From contig JAENZX010000022.1 in NCBI GenBank assembly GCA_016841045.1, forward strand, positions 1 through 59,525: a DNA stretch of 59,525 bases. Reading direction: 5' to 3'. Of this stretch, positions 17,162-25,921 are shown piece after piece. The notes below the pieces were generated by a model. It was not told the origin of the DNA. It did not search any database and was given only the letters and a program-made list of their open reading frames with translations. The position numbers and the translations under genes were made by a program. Each line of letters starts with the position of its first letter. Within the stretch, counting starts at the first letter, position 1. This stretch comes from Thermincola carboxydiphila. GTDB taxonomy: Bacteria; Bacillota; Thermincolia; Thermincolales; UBA2595.

Positions 17162-17830
17162 TTACCCGCATTCGTATGCGTATATATGGGTACTCCCTGG
17201 ATCCAAATGCCCCATCAGCTCCTGAATGGTGACCAAATCAACCCCTGCATCAAGCAAATTAGTAGCAAATGTATGCCGGAGCTTATGAGGCGTATAAATC
17301 TTGGGGTCCAGTCCGGCCTTTGCAATACAATTGCCGAACCGGGTCCGCAGTGTACATCTATCCAGCCTATTACCTTTTTCATTAATGAAAATTGCTTTAT
17401 TAACAAGGGGTAAACGTGTTTGCAAATAGTCCCAGGCCAATTCCAGGACAACATCCTTAACTGGCAGCACCCTTTCCTGCTGTCCTTTACCCATAACCTT
17501 TAATGTTGCTGCTTTAAAGTCAAGGTCATTCCAGTTTAAACTGAGAAACTTTGTGCGCCTGACACCCGTATAGCCGAACACATAAAGCATGAGCTTATCC
17601 TGCAGCCAAAGGTCGTCTTCTTGCATAAAATCAGGCACCCGAAGCAGCCGCTCAAATTCACCTGGTTTTAGATAAATTGGTATCCTCTTAGGTTTTTTGG
17701 CGGTTTGATTTTTCTCATGGGAGAAGCCAATATATAGCCCTGGTCAATACAGTAATTAAAGAAGCTTCTCATGCTGTTTACTCTTCTTGCAATAGTGGCA
17801 GGCTTGTAATTTTTTGTCTGCCCTAAGTGA
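17162..17830 (-). pseudogene. Decayed tyrosine recombinase/integrase
   Basis: The intact part (17162-17638) encodes the catalytic domain. It shows the TGVRRTKFLSL arginine motif, the HKLRHTFAT His-Arg motif, and HLDPGSTHIYAYE with the final His and Tyr. The N-terminal core-binding segment (RRVNSMRSFFNYCIDQG) is recognisable near 17740-17810 but in another frame, so at least one frameshift separates it from the catalytic part. Farther upstream on the same strand, near 17800-17960, an EAVsQPLVrKF-like segment occurs twice, suggesting local duplication. It lies directly behind the BREX island and is probably a relic of the element that brought it in. Confidence 0.8.
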
Positions 17831-18062
17831 ATTAAAACTTATGAACCAAAGGCTGATTAACCGCTTCAACCTGAGGATATGCTTGGTCTGTCCCGGGTGA
17901 AGCAGGAATTTGCGGACCAGAGGCTGGGAAACAGCTTCCACTTTTTCTTTAACAGAAACTTTTGTGCCCCGTTTGGGTCTGGTTTTCGCCTCGAAGTAAT
18001 TCCATCGGATAAAAAGGATAACTGAGGACGAGTGAAAATCGAATGCCGGCAAATTTACTGAA

Positions 18063-18135
18063 AAGCAAAGGCCAATATTTCAACCCTCGAAAGCCGCATT
18101 TCAACCCCTGGAAGCCGCATTTTAATCCAATATGG
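18063..18135. repeat. Short tandem repeat
   Basis: The phrase AAAGCCGCATTTCAACCC and close variants (GAAGCCGCATTTTAATCC) recur near 18090-18130. No gene or role is evident. Confidence 0.4.
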
Positions 18136-18195
18136 CGGGAAATTGTAGAATTAGAGAGAAATATTAGATATACTGTAATAAAACGGAATATAATC

Positions 18196-18296
18196 GGATT
18201 CCGAGATAATGGCAAACCCGCCGAAAGGCGGGGACGCAAAGCCACGGGTCTAAAATTAGTGCAACTGATCATGACCGCCGGGTTACCGAAGGAACC
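18196..18296 (+). promoter_or_regulatory. Cyclic di-GMP-I (GEMM) riboswitch
   Basis: The conserved GEMM-I core is present: GGCAAACC, a CCGCCGAAAGGCGG stem-loop with its GAAA tetraloop, GGGACGCAAAGCCACGGGTCT, then ATGACCGCCGGGTTACCG. It is followed at once by a terminator hairpin and lies upstream of an exported peptide and an exported transglutaminase-like protein. It most likely ties their expression to the cyclic di-GMP level. Whether the ligand turns expression on or off is not visible. Confidence 0.93.
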
Positions 18297-18314
18297 AGTT
18301 TTATCATCGTAAAA

Positions 18315-18347
18315 AGACACCAGTCCCTTTGATCCGGGCAGGTGTTT
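18315..18347 (+). terminator. Expression-platform terminator of the c-di-GMP riboswitch
   Basis: ACACCAGTCCC pairs imperfectly with CCGGGCAGGTGT, followed by TTTTTTG. It begins about 20 bases behind the aptamer. Confidence 0.75.
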
Positions 18348-18423
18348 TTTGTTTCAATATGGAGAAAAACCTTATGGCGGCAGATTTCTTTTCTGACAAG
18401 AGAAGTGTAAAGGGGGAGATTTA

Positions 18424-18555
18424 ATGAACAAATTCATCAAAGTATTTGCTGTCAGCATTATTTTTCTGTTCCTTGCTGCCAATACAGGACAGGATATAAC
18501 AGTCAGCAGAGGTATTCAATGGATTAGTGCCCAGCAATCCCTTGAGGGGCATTAG
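18424..18555 (+). CDS. Small exported peptide
   Basis: A 43-residue frame. ATG 18424 follows AAGGGGGAG at ideal spacing. It starts MNKFIKVFAVSIIFLFLAA, a short basic-hydrophobic signal-like segment, and ends with a polar tail. No family is recognised. It is the first frame behind the c-di-GMP riboswitch and precedes the large exported protein by about 60 bases, so both are probably co-regulated. It might also be a truncated gene. Confidence 0.5.
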   Translation: MNKFIKVFAVSIIFLFLAANTGQDITVSRGIQWISAQQSLEGH

Positions 18556-18617
18556 AGTTGGACTCGAGAGATATCTTGATCCCGGTAAAACAGTCATAAG
18601 GGAGGGGAGTGTTGGTT

Positions 18618-21131
18618 ATGAAGAAAAAAGTTTTTAGGGCTATATCAATAATGCTGCTTCTGGCCATGTCTGCAACTTTTATCCCCCACCCGGTACACGC
18701 AAAAGCGGCAATGAGCGGAAATGCTGATACTACCGGCCAGGCCTTGAACGGCCAGCAGGGAAAACCTCTTACATATCAGGAACTCTTGGAACAAGACCCG
18801 TCATATCAGATCAATAAAACTTTAGAGCAGCTTGAAAACCATATTCAACAAATAGAAAATAGGGATGCTAATAAACCAGGGCAGGAAGCAAAAAATTTAA
18901 CAGGTTTTAAAAAACAACTGGAAAAAGCATCACAAGAGTTACAAACGCAATTTGGCCCAACAAGAGAGCGCCTGGCGGCTTTAGGTGTTTCGGAAACCAT
19001 CATAAAGCGTTATGAACGTTTTATTGAACAGTACACATATAACCTGCAAAAAACTTACCGGTACATTGATGAAATTAACGGCGCCAAAGATGAGAAGGAA
19101 TTACATCACGGTTTAACAAAACTTAAAGAGCATATTCGTACCAAGCAAAAAAAGCAGCCCCGGCAGGAACTGGGAAGTGAAACACTGCCGTTTAGAAACG
19201 CGGAAGCGACGGAAAAAAGTCCTATGCTTGGCGCTTCGATTACTCCGGCATATGCAGGCGGCAGCACAAACAACACAGAGAATTATTTAGGTCTCAGCCC
19301 TATTCCGGAAGACCTGGGCCAGACAATAGAAGTTGAAATAACTCCTGATATCCAAGAGTTAGCCGATTCCTTAAATCATGATCCTGTAAAAATATACAAT
19401 TATGTTCTAAACAATATTAATTTCCAGATCTATTACGGCTCAGTAAAAACTGCCCAACAGGTACTAGGGGATAAAGCCGGAAATGATTTAGACCAGGCTT
19501 CATTACTTATCGCATTACTGCGGGCATCAGGCATTCCGGCCCGTTATGTCAGAGGGGCGGCAATGCTTACCCTGGACCAGCTTGCCAATTGGGTGGTAAC
19601 AAAGGATAATCTGGGCGCTGTGTTAATGCTGGCGAATGCAGGATACCCGGTTTCGCCGCGGAGTCAGGGGATCAGTGTAGACCATACGTGGGTTGAAGCG
19701 TTTATTCCGTACAGAAATTACAGGGGTAAAGCGAACGATGAAAGTGGCAAGTTTTGGATTCCCCTTGATCCCTCTCTAAAAGAATACAATTTCGGACAGG
19801 AAAAAGATATCTCCAAAGAAATAAGTTTTCCTTGGGATGAGTACCTTAGCCTGGAAAGAAGTGTATCCCCAATTGAGTACTATGAACAAAAATTAACTGA
19901 TTACATATATTCCCGTTATCCTGGAAAAACATTAGAGCAATTGTCTTTAACAAAGCAGATTAAGAAGAGAGACTACAGTATTTTGCCTTCATCAACACCT
20001 TTTAAAGTACTTAAAGTTTATGGTGAATACACTGAAGTACCTGACAGTCTCAGACAGAAAATTGTGGTTAGGTCTGATGGACTTAACCAGACGCTGAATA
20101 TCTCTCAGGTATCATCAAAACGGATAACGGTTTCATACAAACCTGCTACGGCCGAAGATGAGACCGTAGTTGAGGAATACAGCGGTTTAGACTATACTCC
20201 TTCCTATCTGATCAAACTTAAACCTGTTTTGAAAATTGAAGGGGAAATATTTGCGGAAGGAACAGAAACCAATGTTGGCGAACCCCAGAACCTGTATCTG
20301 GATTTTCTATCCCCGGGTCATGACAGTGATACTGTGGAAAAGGTAATGACAGCTGGGGACTACTATGCCATAGTTATCAGCCCCCAAGGATTAAACCCGC
20401 AGTTTGTTGATGAAAGGTTTAAGGACCTTAGATATATCTACAGCCGGGATATTGACAACCATGACGGAGAGGAATTATTTCAATTAGGTATGCATTATCT
20501 TCTCACCACGGAATCCACTCAAAAACGGCTGGAAAATTTAATGGGGATGCGGGTATTACACTACACCACCGCTGCCTTTATATCCTATGACAAAAAATAT
20601 GATTATACGTTTGAATCAGCTTATTCTTCCCGGGATTCAGGTATGACAATAGATGTTAAGAGAAACATGGTCAGTGTGTTTTCAGTAAACGGGGACACCA
20701 GCAGGAAAAAGCAGTTCATGATGGTCGCAGGCCTAGACGGCTCTTACTTTGAGCATGAGATATACAATACCAGGTATGGGTTAAAAGGATCCTCAACAGT
20801 AAAAGCCCTTCAACTTGCAAACGAACGGGGAATAAAAATATATAATATCAACCGGGATAATATCAATCAGACTGTACAGTATTTAAAAGTGCCTGATTAT
20901 GTTAAACAATCTATAATCGATTTTGCGAACACAGGCAAAGAGATAACAATCCCTAAACAGGAAATAGAGAATTTCGGTACTACTGTAGTGGGGTATATAG
21001 TTATGGATCCGAAAACAGGCGCTGCCGGATACCTTATATCAGGGGGCAGCGCCGGAGGTAAAACTAGCTTTCTTCAAGGGATGGGCGATTCAGTAAAAGA
21101 TTTGGTGCTGTCTGGAGCCGTTAATTCATAA
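18618..21131 (+). CDS. Exported transglutaminase-like domain protein
   Basis: The product has 837 residues from ATG 18618, which follows GGAGGGGAG; GTG at 18609 overlaps that site. A signal peptide spans the first ~30 residues (cleavage near HPVHA-KA). A helical segment follows (about 60-190). A transglutaminase-like fold lies around 285-395 with LLRASGIPARYVRG, the DHTWVEAF His and the PLDPS Asp. The catalytic Cys position reads Asp (GNDLDQASLL), a pattern common in Rhs-associated relatives, so cross-linking or protease activity is doubtful. The rest is beta-rich and unassigned. Riboswitch control suggests a role in surface or biofilm-type behaviour. Confidence 0.78.
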   Translation: MKKKVFRAISIMLLLAMSATFIPHPVHAKAAMSGNADTTGQALNGQQGKPLTYQELLEQDPSYQINKTLEQLENHIQQIENRDANKPGQEAKNLTGFKKQLEKASQELQTQFGPTRERLAALGVSETIIKRYERFIEQYTYNLQKTYRYIDEINGAKDEKELHHGLTKLKEHIRTKQKKQPRQELGSETLPFRNAEATEKSPMLGASITPAYAGGSTNNTENYLGLSPIPEDLGQTIEVEITPDIQELADSLNHDPVKIYNYVLNNINFQIYYGSVKTAQQVLGDKAGNDLDQASLLIALLRASGIPARYVRGAAMLTLDQLANWVVTKDNLGAVLMLANAGYPVSPRSQGISVDHTWVEAFIPYRNYRGKANDESGKFWIPLDPSLKEYNFGQEKDISKEISFPWDEYLSLERSVSPIEYYEQKLTDYIYSRYPGKTLEQLSLTKQIKKRDYSILPSSTPFKVLKVYGEYTEVPDSLRQKIVVRSDGLNQTLNISQVSSKRITVSYKPATAEDETVVEEYSGLDYTPSYLIKLKPVLKIEGEIFAEGTETNVGEPQNLYLDFLSPGHDSDTVEKVMTAGDYYAIVISPQGLNPQFVDERFKDLRYIYSRDIDNHDGEELFQLGMHYLLTTESTQKRLENLMGMRVLHYTTAAFISYDKKYDYTFESAYSSRDSGMTIDVKRNMVSVFSVNGDTSRKKQFMMVAGLDGSYFEHEIYNTRYGLKGSSTVKALQLANERGIKIYNINRDNINQTVQYLKVPDYVKQSIIDFANTGKEITIPKQEIENFGTTVVGYIVMDPKTGAAGYLISGGSAGGKTSFLQGMGDSVKDLVLSGAVNS

Positions 21132-21291
21132 AGTTATCTCTAAAAATACATTTCCCTTTAGAGAAGAACAGTTTTATGAAACAGCCGCACAAGGCCTGTT
21201 AAGGGGATACATCAGTGGCTTTGTTGGCACAGTTAAGTCAGAATGGAATGCTAGAGACAAAAAAGTAAATGAACAAAGAGTGAGGTAAAAA

Positions 21292-21836
21292 GAAATTGAG
21301 ACCGTGGCCAGGGCAAAAGACAGGGAAATTGAAGACCTGAGGTACCGCCTACTGAAAAAGAAGAAACAGATCAACAAACTTGAAGGAATGCTGTCTTCAA
21401 TATCCGGAGAACTGCGCAAGATGAAGCAGCTGAAAGAAAACGATAAGTTAGGGAACTGGCAATAACCGGTGCCCTGCTCCATGACATTGGCAAACTGGAC
21501 GAATACGAGTTTGATTATTCTATTGAATTAACAGACGAGGGAAGGCTGCTGGGGCACATAGTTCTTGGCCTGAAAATCCTGGATGACCTGATTGACCGCA
21601 TACCGGATTTTCCCGATGAACTGAGGCTTGCCCTGCATCATATCATCACCAGCCACCATGGCAGGTATGAGTGGCAGTCACCCAAAAGGCCCAAAACCAT
21701 CGAGGCCTGCCTGATCCATTATGCCGATGCCATGGAAGCAGACATGTGGAAGTTCAGCAGTCTCAGGGATAAATACGAGGGTGAGAATTGGAGTCCCTGG
21801 GAGAGGAGTTTGGAGAGGTGTGTTTATTTGAAATAG
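21292..21836 (+). pseudogene. Frameshifted remnant: coiled coil plus HD-domain nuclease
   Basis: Two overlapping fragments lack any start codon. At 21292-21465 a charged coiled coil reads EIETVARAKDREIEDLRYRL. At 21447-21836, in another frame, an HD phosphohydrolase reads ALLHDIGKLDEY, then HHIITSHHG and IHYADAMEADM. The order and motifs resemble YhaM-type 3'-5' exoribonucleases. The missing N-terminus and the frame change indicate a dead gene. It is probably a relic left behind the exported transglutaminase-like gene. Confidence 0.65.
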
Positions 21837-22020
21837 CGGTACGCATAGTCAGACCAAATTAAATATTACAGCATTTAAAAAGGGAATCGGGTATTCTGCC
21901 GGAATTAATTTGTAATATTAGTATTAGTAACTCTAGTTCCATAAAGTCGGGCTAATCTAACAGTGCTTCAGGGAGGCTCTATGGAAAACATTTTTATGCT
22001 CTTCGGTGGCTATTGAAAAG

Positions 22021-22087
22021 ACGGCTCTAATTAGTTTCCCGCTGGATTAACCGGTGGGGCAACTGTCACTAAACTAATCAGAGCCGT
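22021..22087. other. Long inverted repeat
   Basis: ACGGCTCTAATTAGTTT at 22021-22037 is complementary to AAACTAATCAGAGCCGT at 22071-22087, one base off perfect. The 33-base loop itself is partly GC-rich. T-runs are weak on both sides. It lies at the 3' end of the minus-strand small exported protein gene and could act as a terminator or be a MITE-like remnant. Confidence 0.5.
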
Positions 22088-22113
22088 GGGTTTTCATTAT
22101 TATCTATTCAATA

Positions 22114-22302
22114 CTATTTCATTTCACATACAGGCATTTTGGCACATTCGGAGACACCCTTGTCCATTGCCTGGGCACACTGGGCTACGGCTTTACCGCC
22201 GTGTGTGGTTGCCATTTGGGAGACAGCGTTTTGCGCAAAAGCGAAACTTGAGAAGCTCAGTACCATGGCAGCTGTAGAAACCAAAATTGCAATCTTCTTC
22301 AC
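22114..22302 (-). CDS. Small exported cysteine-containing protein
   Basis: A 62-residue protein with a clear signal peptide (MKKIAILVSTAAMVLSFSSF, cleavage after AFA). The mature part of about 38 residues has three cysteines in an alanine-rich context (CAQAMDKGVSECAKMPVC). GTG at 22302 follows GGAGGTGA. No family is recognised. The cysteines could form a disulfide or bind metal outside the membrane. Confidence 0.65.
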   Translation of the reverse strand: MKKIAILVSTAAMVLSFSSFAFAQNAVSQMATTHGGKAVAQCAQAMDKGVSECAKMPVCEMK

Positions 22303-22459
22303 ACTTTCACCTCCTTAAGTTGATTTGACCGATTGAAAAAACGGATTTTAGTTAAGTCACGTTTTCACTCATTATAGCAGAGAATTTTGAACAGATAATG
22401 ATAAATGTGTGACCAAAATGTGAAATATTACTACGAATCATAGTAGGTTTGGATATAGA
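22303..22459. other. Intergenic region of the small exported protein
   Basis: Holds the leader and ribosome site of the minus-strand exported peptide. Nothing else is recognised. Confidence 0.3.
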
Positions 22460-22499
22460 AAATAAACACCTTCCGGTTGTTCTGATAACTGGAAGGTGT
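22460..22499 (-). terminator. Terminator of the DUF1599 gene
   Basis: Read on the minus strand, ACACCTTCCAGTT pairs with AACCGGAAGGTGT and is followed by TTATTTTC. It lies about 25 bases beyond the stop codon. Confidence 0.7.
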
Positions 22500-22524
22500 C
22501 TTTGCTAGGGTTTCATATAATTCC

Positions 22525-23181
22525 TCAATTTTTCAGCTTAATCAGGGCAAAAATACAGTAATTGAGAATATCACTGTAATGGGAATCAATATCCTCTGAG
22601 ATCATTGGTTTCTTTTTATTCTGTTCAATTGACCTGATCCGCTGGATTTTGACCAGAATCTGGTCAGTGATTGACGGTAGCCTCATATCCCTCCAGGCCT
22701 CGCCGTAATCATGATTCTTCCTGGACATTAATTCTCCCGTTCTTTTGAGGACCTCATCATACAACTCACCTGCCTGGACCTCGTCCAGGCCCTGGGACTT
22801 TTCATTTAACAGTATATCCATGGAGGGCAGCTTATCATTAAACCATAATTTGATTAATGCCATTACACAGTAATTAAGTATACCCTTGTATTCCACATCT
22901 ACCCCTTCGGATACCAGCGATTTCCCCTGCAATTCTTCCAGTCTCCGGATCCGTTTGGCCTTAATCAATAACTGGTCAGTCAATGAGGTTAACCGGAAAA
23001 TAACCCATGACGGTCCATAATCCTTTAATTTTGCCAAGTATAATTCCTTACAGTGTGATACCACTTCACCGTAATGCTCAGGCATGTTTTGATTATCAGG
23101 CATATTCTGATTCAATGATAATTTCATCTCCTTTGTCCCGTTCTTTTGCGCAATCAGCGATCTCAGAAGCTGAAACAACAT
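22525..23181 (-). CDS. Duplicated DUF1599 (nucleotide modification-associated) protein
   Basis: A 218-residue protein made of two similar halves. Residues 35-110 contain KLKDYGPSWVIFRLTSLTDQ, KAKRIRRLEE and GILNYCVMALIKL. Residues 140-218 repeat the plan with KNHDYGEAWRDMRLPSITDQ, KIQRIRSIE and DILNYCIFALIKL. This matches the DUF1599/Nmad1 family, predicted from context to act in nucleotide modification. Its biochemistry is unknown. ATG 23181 follows AAAGGAAATA. It is a single gene with its own terminator. It lies some 5 kb from the BREX island, and a link is not shown. Confidence 0.78.
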   Translation of the reverse strand: MLFQLLRSLIAQKNGTKEMKLSLNQNMPDNQNMPEHYGEVVSHCKELYLAKLKDYGPSWVIFRLTSLTDQLLIKAKRIRRLEELQGKSLVSEGVDVEYKGILNYCVMALIKLWFNDKLPSMDILLNEKSQGLDEVQAGELYDEVLKRTGELMSRKNHDYGEAWRDMRLPSITDQILVKIQRIRSIEQNKKKPMISEDIDSHYSDILNYCIFALIKLKN

Positions 23182-23454
23182 TATTTCCTTTAGACCAAAA
23201 AACTTAATCTAATATTTTCTACCAAAAGAACAAAATGTCCTGCAAAACATGACCCCTTCAGGGACATCATTTGCCGATTTCACTGTTTTTATCCGATAGC
23301 TAACCGCCGCTAAGATTTCCACCTCTTGGTCAAAATAGGGACAGATGACCCTTGTTAGCCCGGGACAAATGCACTATGATAAAGACAGGAAACAGGACAG
23401 ATGTTCCGGGACACTTGGCCGGGTATTTCAGAAACCTGAAGGGAGAGGATGGAT
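23182..23454. other. Intergenic region with GGGACA motifs
   Basis: Contains three copies of a GGGACA-type motif (23261-23274, 23338-23351, 23361-23374) and a weak GGGACAC at 23408. A TATGAT at 23375-23380 could be the -10 of the downstream membrane genes. No open frame is supported. Confidence 0.45.
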
Positions 23455-23886
23455 ATGTCAGATGTGGTGATCAATATTTACATTATAGTCTGCATCGGAT
23501 TGTTGATTTCGCTGTTGTTCCATACTGCCAGGGGGCACCGGCGCATTGTCATAAACCTTGCCTGGTGGACTATTATCGGGGTTTTTATCAGCACTGTGGG
23601 AAGTATCCTGCTTCTGGGGACATTCACCCCCAATATGGCCGATGCCGGCTTAACTACCAGGGAGATATACAATACCTTTATCTGGGCCGGTAAGGATATG
23701 CCCGAGTACAGTGAGGCCCTGCAGGGGATATACAATATAGGAGTCGTTATCAATGCCATGGGGCTGGGTGTACTGGTGATGGTTGTCCTGGGAGGTTTCT
23801 TTCCCAAGACCTTCTTCCGGCAGGCTCAGCCCAGGCAGGGGCAGGGACAAAGTCAAAGACCAAGGCGAGGTGATACATATGAGTAA
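23455..23886 (+). CDS. Membrane protein of unknown function
   Basis: A 143-residue protein with three to four hydrophobic segments (about residues 5-23, 34-55 and 93-118) and a basic, Gln/Arg-rich tail. ATG 23455 is preferred over the ATG at 23449 because GAAGGGAG then sits 9 bases upstream. It overlaps the next small membrane gene by 8 bases. No family is recognised. The GGGACA motifs upstream link it by inference to the nearby redox gene cluster. Confidence 0.65.
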   Translation: MSDVVINIYIIVCIGLLISLLFHTARGHRRIVINLAWWTIIGVFISTVGSILLLGTFTPNMADAGLTTREIYNTFIWAGKDMPEYSEALQGIYNIGVVINAMGLGVLVMVVLGGFFPKTFFRQAQPRQGQGQSQRPRRGDTYE

Positions 23887-24043
23887 GAGAGATTCTCTTA
23901 TATCATTAATACTTGTTGCCTATTTTGTCCTGGCACCGGTAATATACTTTAAGCTTGGAGGGATAAACGGAATTTTGCCGGTGGTTATAGCCTCCATTGC
24001 TTTGACACTGTACATTTCACTGAAGAAGCTGCGGTTTCAGTAG
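23879..24043 (+). CDS. Small two-helix membrane protein
   Basis: A 54-residue protein, ATG 23879, preceded by AGGCGAGGTGAT. It has two hydrophobic helices separated by a GGING turn and ends with a basic tail. The start lies inside the last codons of the preceding gene (ATGAGTAA), so the two are translationally coupled and likely form one complex. Function is unknown. Confidence 0.65.
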   Translation: MSKRDSLISLILVAYFVLAPVIYFKLGGINGILPVVIASIALTLYISLKKLRFQ

Positions 24044-24073
24044 GCAGCGGTTAGCTGTTATCGGATTCAGAGG

Positions 24074-24105
24074 GAGCGTGCCCATTGCAGGGCGCTCTTT
24101 TTTTT
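24074..24105 (+). terminator. Terminator after the small membrane genes
   Basis: GAGCGTGCCC pairs with GGGCGCTC, two bases bulged, followed by TTTTTTTT. Confidence 0.8.
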
Positions 24106-24200
24106 GTCCGCTGATTTCCACAAATTCACACAGGCCTGGTCAATATAACCCCTGCAGGCGACCATTCAGTGCCGAATAATACCCGGAAACCCCGGATTTA

Positions 24201-24230
24201 TTGACCAGACTACGTTGTGTAGTATACAAT
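24201..24230 (+). promoter_or_regulatory. Promoter of the sensor kinase gene
   Basis: TTGACC at 24201-24206 with TATACA (16-base spacer) or TACAAT (18-base spacer, 24225-24230). An imperfect direct repeat (tcaGcGTCATGGAaGCCGG) follows at about 24297-24340, next to the ribosome site. Confidence 0.5.
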
Positions 24231-24347
24231 ACTAACACAATTACCCCCCAATGACCAAATTATCACCGTTAATCAAATCATCATCTTTGACCAAATCAGC
24301 GTCATGGAAGCCGGATTACAAATCAGTGTCATGGAGGCCGGGATTAA

Positions 24348-25787
24348 ATGAATGAAATTTTAGAACCAAACGTTTTGGCAATGTATTTTGTCTACGGGCT
24401 TTCCTTTTATACGATGGGAATTGCTATTGCTTTACAGTACCGCAGTTACAGCAGTTTTCGGATGGCCAACAGCCTCAGCCTGCTGGCGGCCTTTGCCCTG
24501 CTGCACGGCTTCAGTGAATGGGGGAGTCTGTTTATGCCGGTACGGGTCCCGGATTTCGGTGATTTCCCGATGTGGAAACTTATTGCCATCCAGAGACTGC
24601 TGCAGTCAGTGTCCTATTTCTTCCTGTTCTGTTTTGGTGTCAAACTTATTTCTGATACAAAGAGATACAACTTTTTCATGGTACTGCTTCTGCCGACTTT
24701 TGCCTTTTTGATTTGGTTCATAGAGTTTGCCCGTTTCATTCCCCTGGTTGGGACTGAAAGGCTTATAGAATGGCTTCTGGTCAGTGAGAGCTGGTCCCGG
24801 TACCTCCTTGCTTTTCCTGCCAGCCTGTTTACTGCCTATGGACTTTACCTGCAGATACCCGAGGTTAGTAAGATTAGTGACCGGGCTATTCTGCGCAACC
24901 TGTGGCTGGCTACAGTTGTTTTCGTACTATATGCCTTTTTCGGCGGAATTGTGGTATCTCATGACGTGATTGGAGGTTTGGGCAAACTCATTAATGCCGC
25001 AACATTCCTCCGGTTTACCGGCATGCCCATCGAGTTATTCCGTACCGGAACAGCCGTACTGGCTACCTGGTCTATTACCAGGATGCTGGCCATCTTTGAC
25101 CTGGAGAAACAGCGTCAGGTTATAGAGAGCCGCCGCCTGGAGGTGGTATATAGGGAAAGAGAGCGCTTTGCCCGGGACCTCCATGATGATGTTATCCAGT
25201 CAATTTATGCTGTGGGCCTGGACCTGCAGACCACCAACCACTTATTCGCCAAAGACCCTGAACGCGCCTCCGGGCAGGTTAATTCTGCAATCGAAAGGCT
25301 TAACAGGGTAATTCACACCCTGAGGGCATATATCCGCGGCCTGGAATCAAAAGGCCGGGAACAGGACCTGAAGGCGTCACTGGTCAATATGATCAATCAG
25401 TTTCAGGAGGAGACAGGGCTGGCTGTTGATTTCAATTTCCCCCTGTCAAGCGGGGCCTATATTGAACCTGCTGTGGAAACTGAAGACTGGCAGCAGCAGC
25501 TGCGCCAGATCATCCGGGAGGGACTGCACAATGTTGTCCGGCATGCCGGGGCAACAAGGGCAGAAGTGGATATTGGCGTCTCCGGCAAGTCTCTTGTGAT
25601 TACATTAAAAGACAATGGAAAGGGTATGACCGGGGAAGAAATACTGTCTGTTGAGAGGAGTGATTCACACCTGGGAATCCGTAATATGCGCTCCAGAGCC
25701 AGACTCCTCGGCGGGGTATTCAAAATATTTTCCCAGCCCGGTAAAGGGACCAGGTTAGTGATCAGTATACCCCTGAACAGGGAGTAA
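24348..25787 (+). CDS. NarL-type sensor histidine kinase
   Basis: A 479-residue integral-membrane sensor. About seven hydrophobic helices fill residues 10-245. A linker helix then leads into a HisKA_3 dimerisation box with the phospho-acceptor His279 (ARDLHDDVIQ). The HATPase region (about 385-478) has REGLHNVVRHAGA, DNGKGM and GIRNMRSRARLLGG. There is no extracytoplasmic sensor loop of note, so the signal is likely sensed in the membrane. GGAGG precedes ATG 24348. The cognate regulator follows after 134 bases, and the cytochrome/NrfD genes lie downstream, which points to respiratory or redox control. Confidence 0.87.
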   Translation: MNEILEPNVLAMYFVYGLSFYTMGIAIALQYRSYSSFRMANSLSLLAAFALLHGFSEWGSLFMPVRVPDFGDFPMWKLIAIQRLLQSVSYFFLFCFGVKLISDTKRYNFFMVLLLPTFAFLIWFIEFARFIPLVGTERLIEWLLVSESWSRYLLAFPASLFTAYGLYLQIPEVSKISDRAILRNLWLATVVFVLYAFFGGIVVSHDVIGGLGKLINAATFLRFTGMPIELFRTGTAVLATWSITRMLAIFDLEKQRQVIESRRLEVVYRERERFARDLHDDVIQSIYAVGLDLQTTNHLFAKDPERASGQVNSAIERLNRVIHTLRAYIRGLESKGREQDLKASLVNMINQFQEETGLAVDFNFPLSSGAYIEPAVETEDWQQQLRQIIREGLHNVVRHAGATRAEVDIGVSGKSLVITLKDNGKGMTGEEILSVERSDSHLGIRNMRSRARLLGGVFKIFSQPGKGTRLVISIPLNRE

Positions 25788-25921
25788 CCGTGTCAGGGCC
25801 GGAGGTAACCAAAAGAGTTAAATGTCCCCTCCAATTTGGTATAGATGTCAGTTGTCACAGTTACCCCTGTCTATTAGGATGGAATTAGGCCAATCATCAA
25901 TATTGAAAGGAGTGCGGTCAG

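Noticed and set aside
18043-18312. 89-codon frame over the c-di-GMP riboswitch
   Set aside because: It reads through a conserved structured RNA and a short tandem repeat, so it is not a protein gene.
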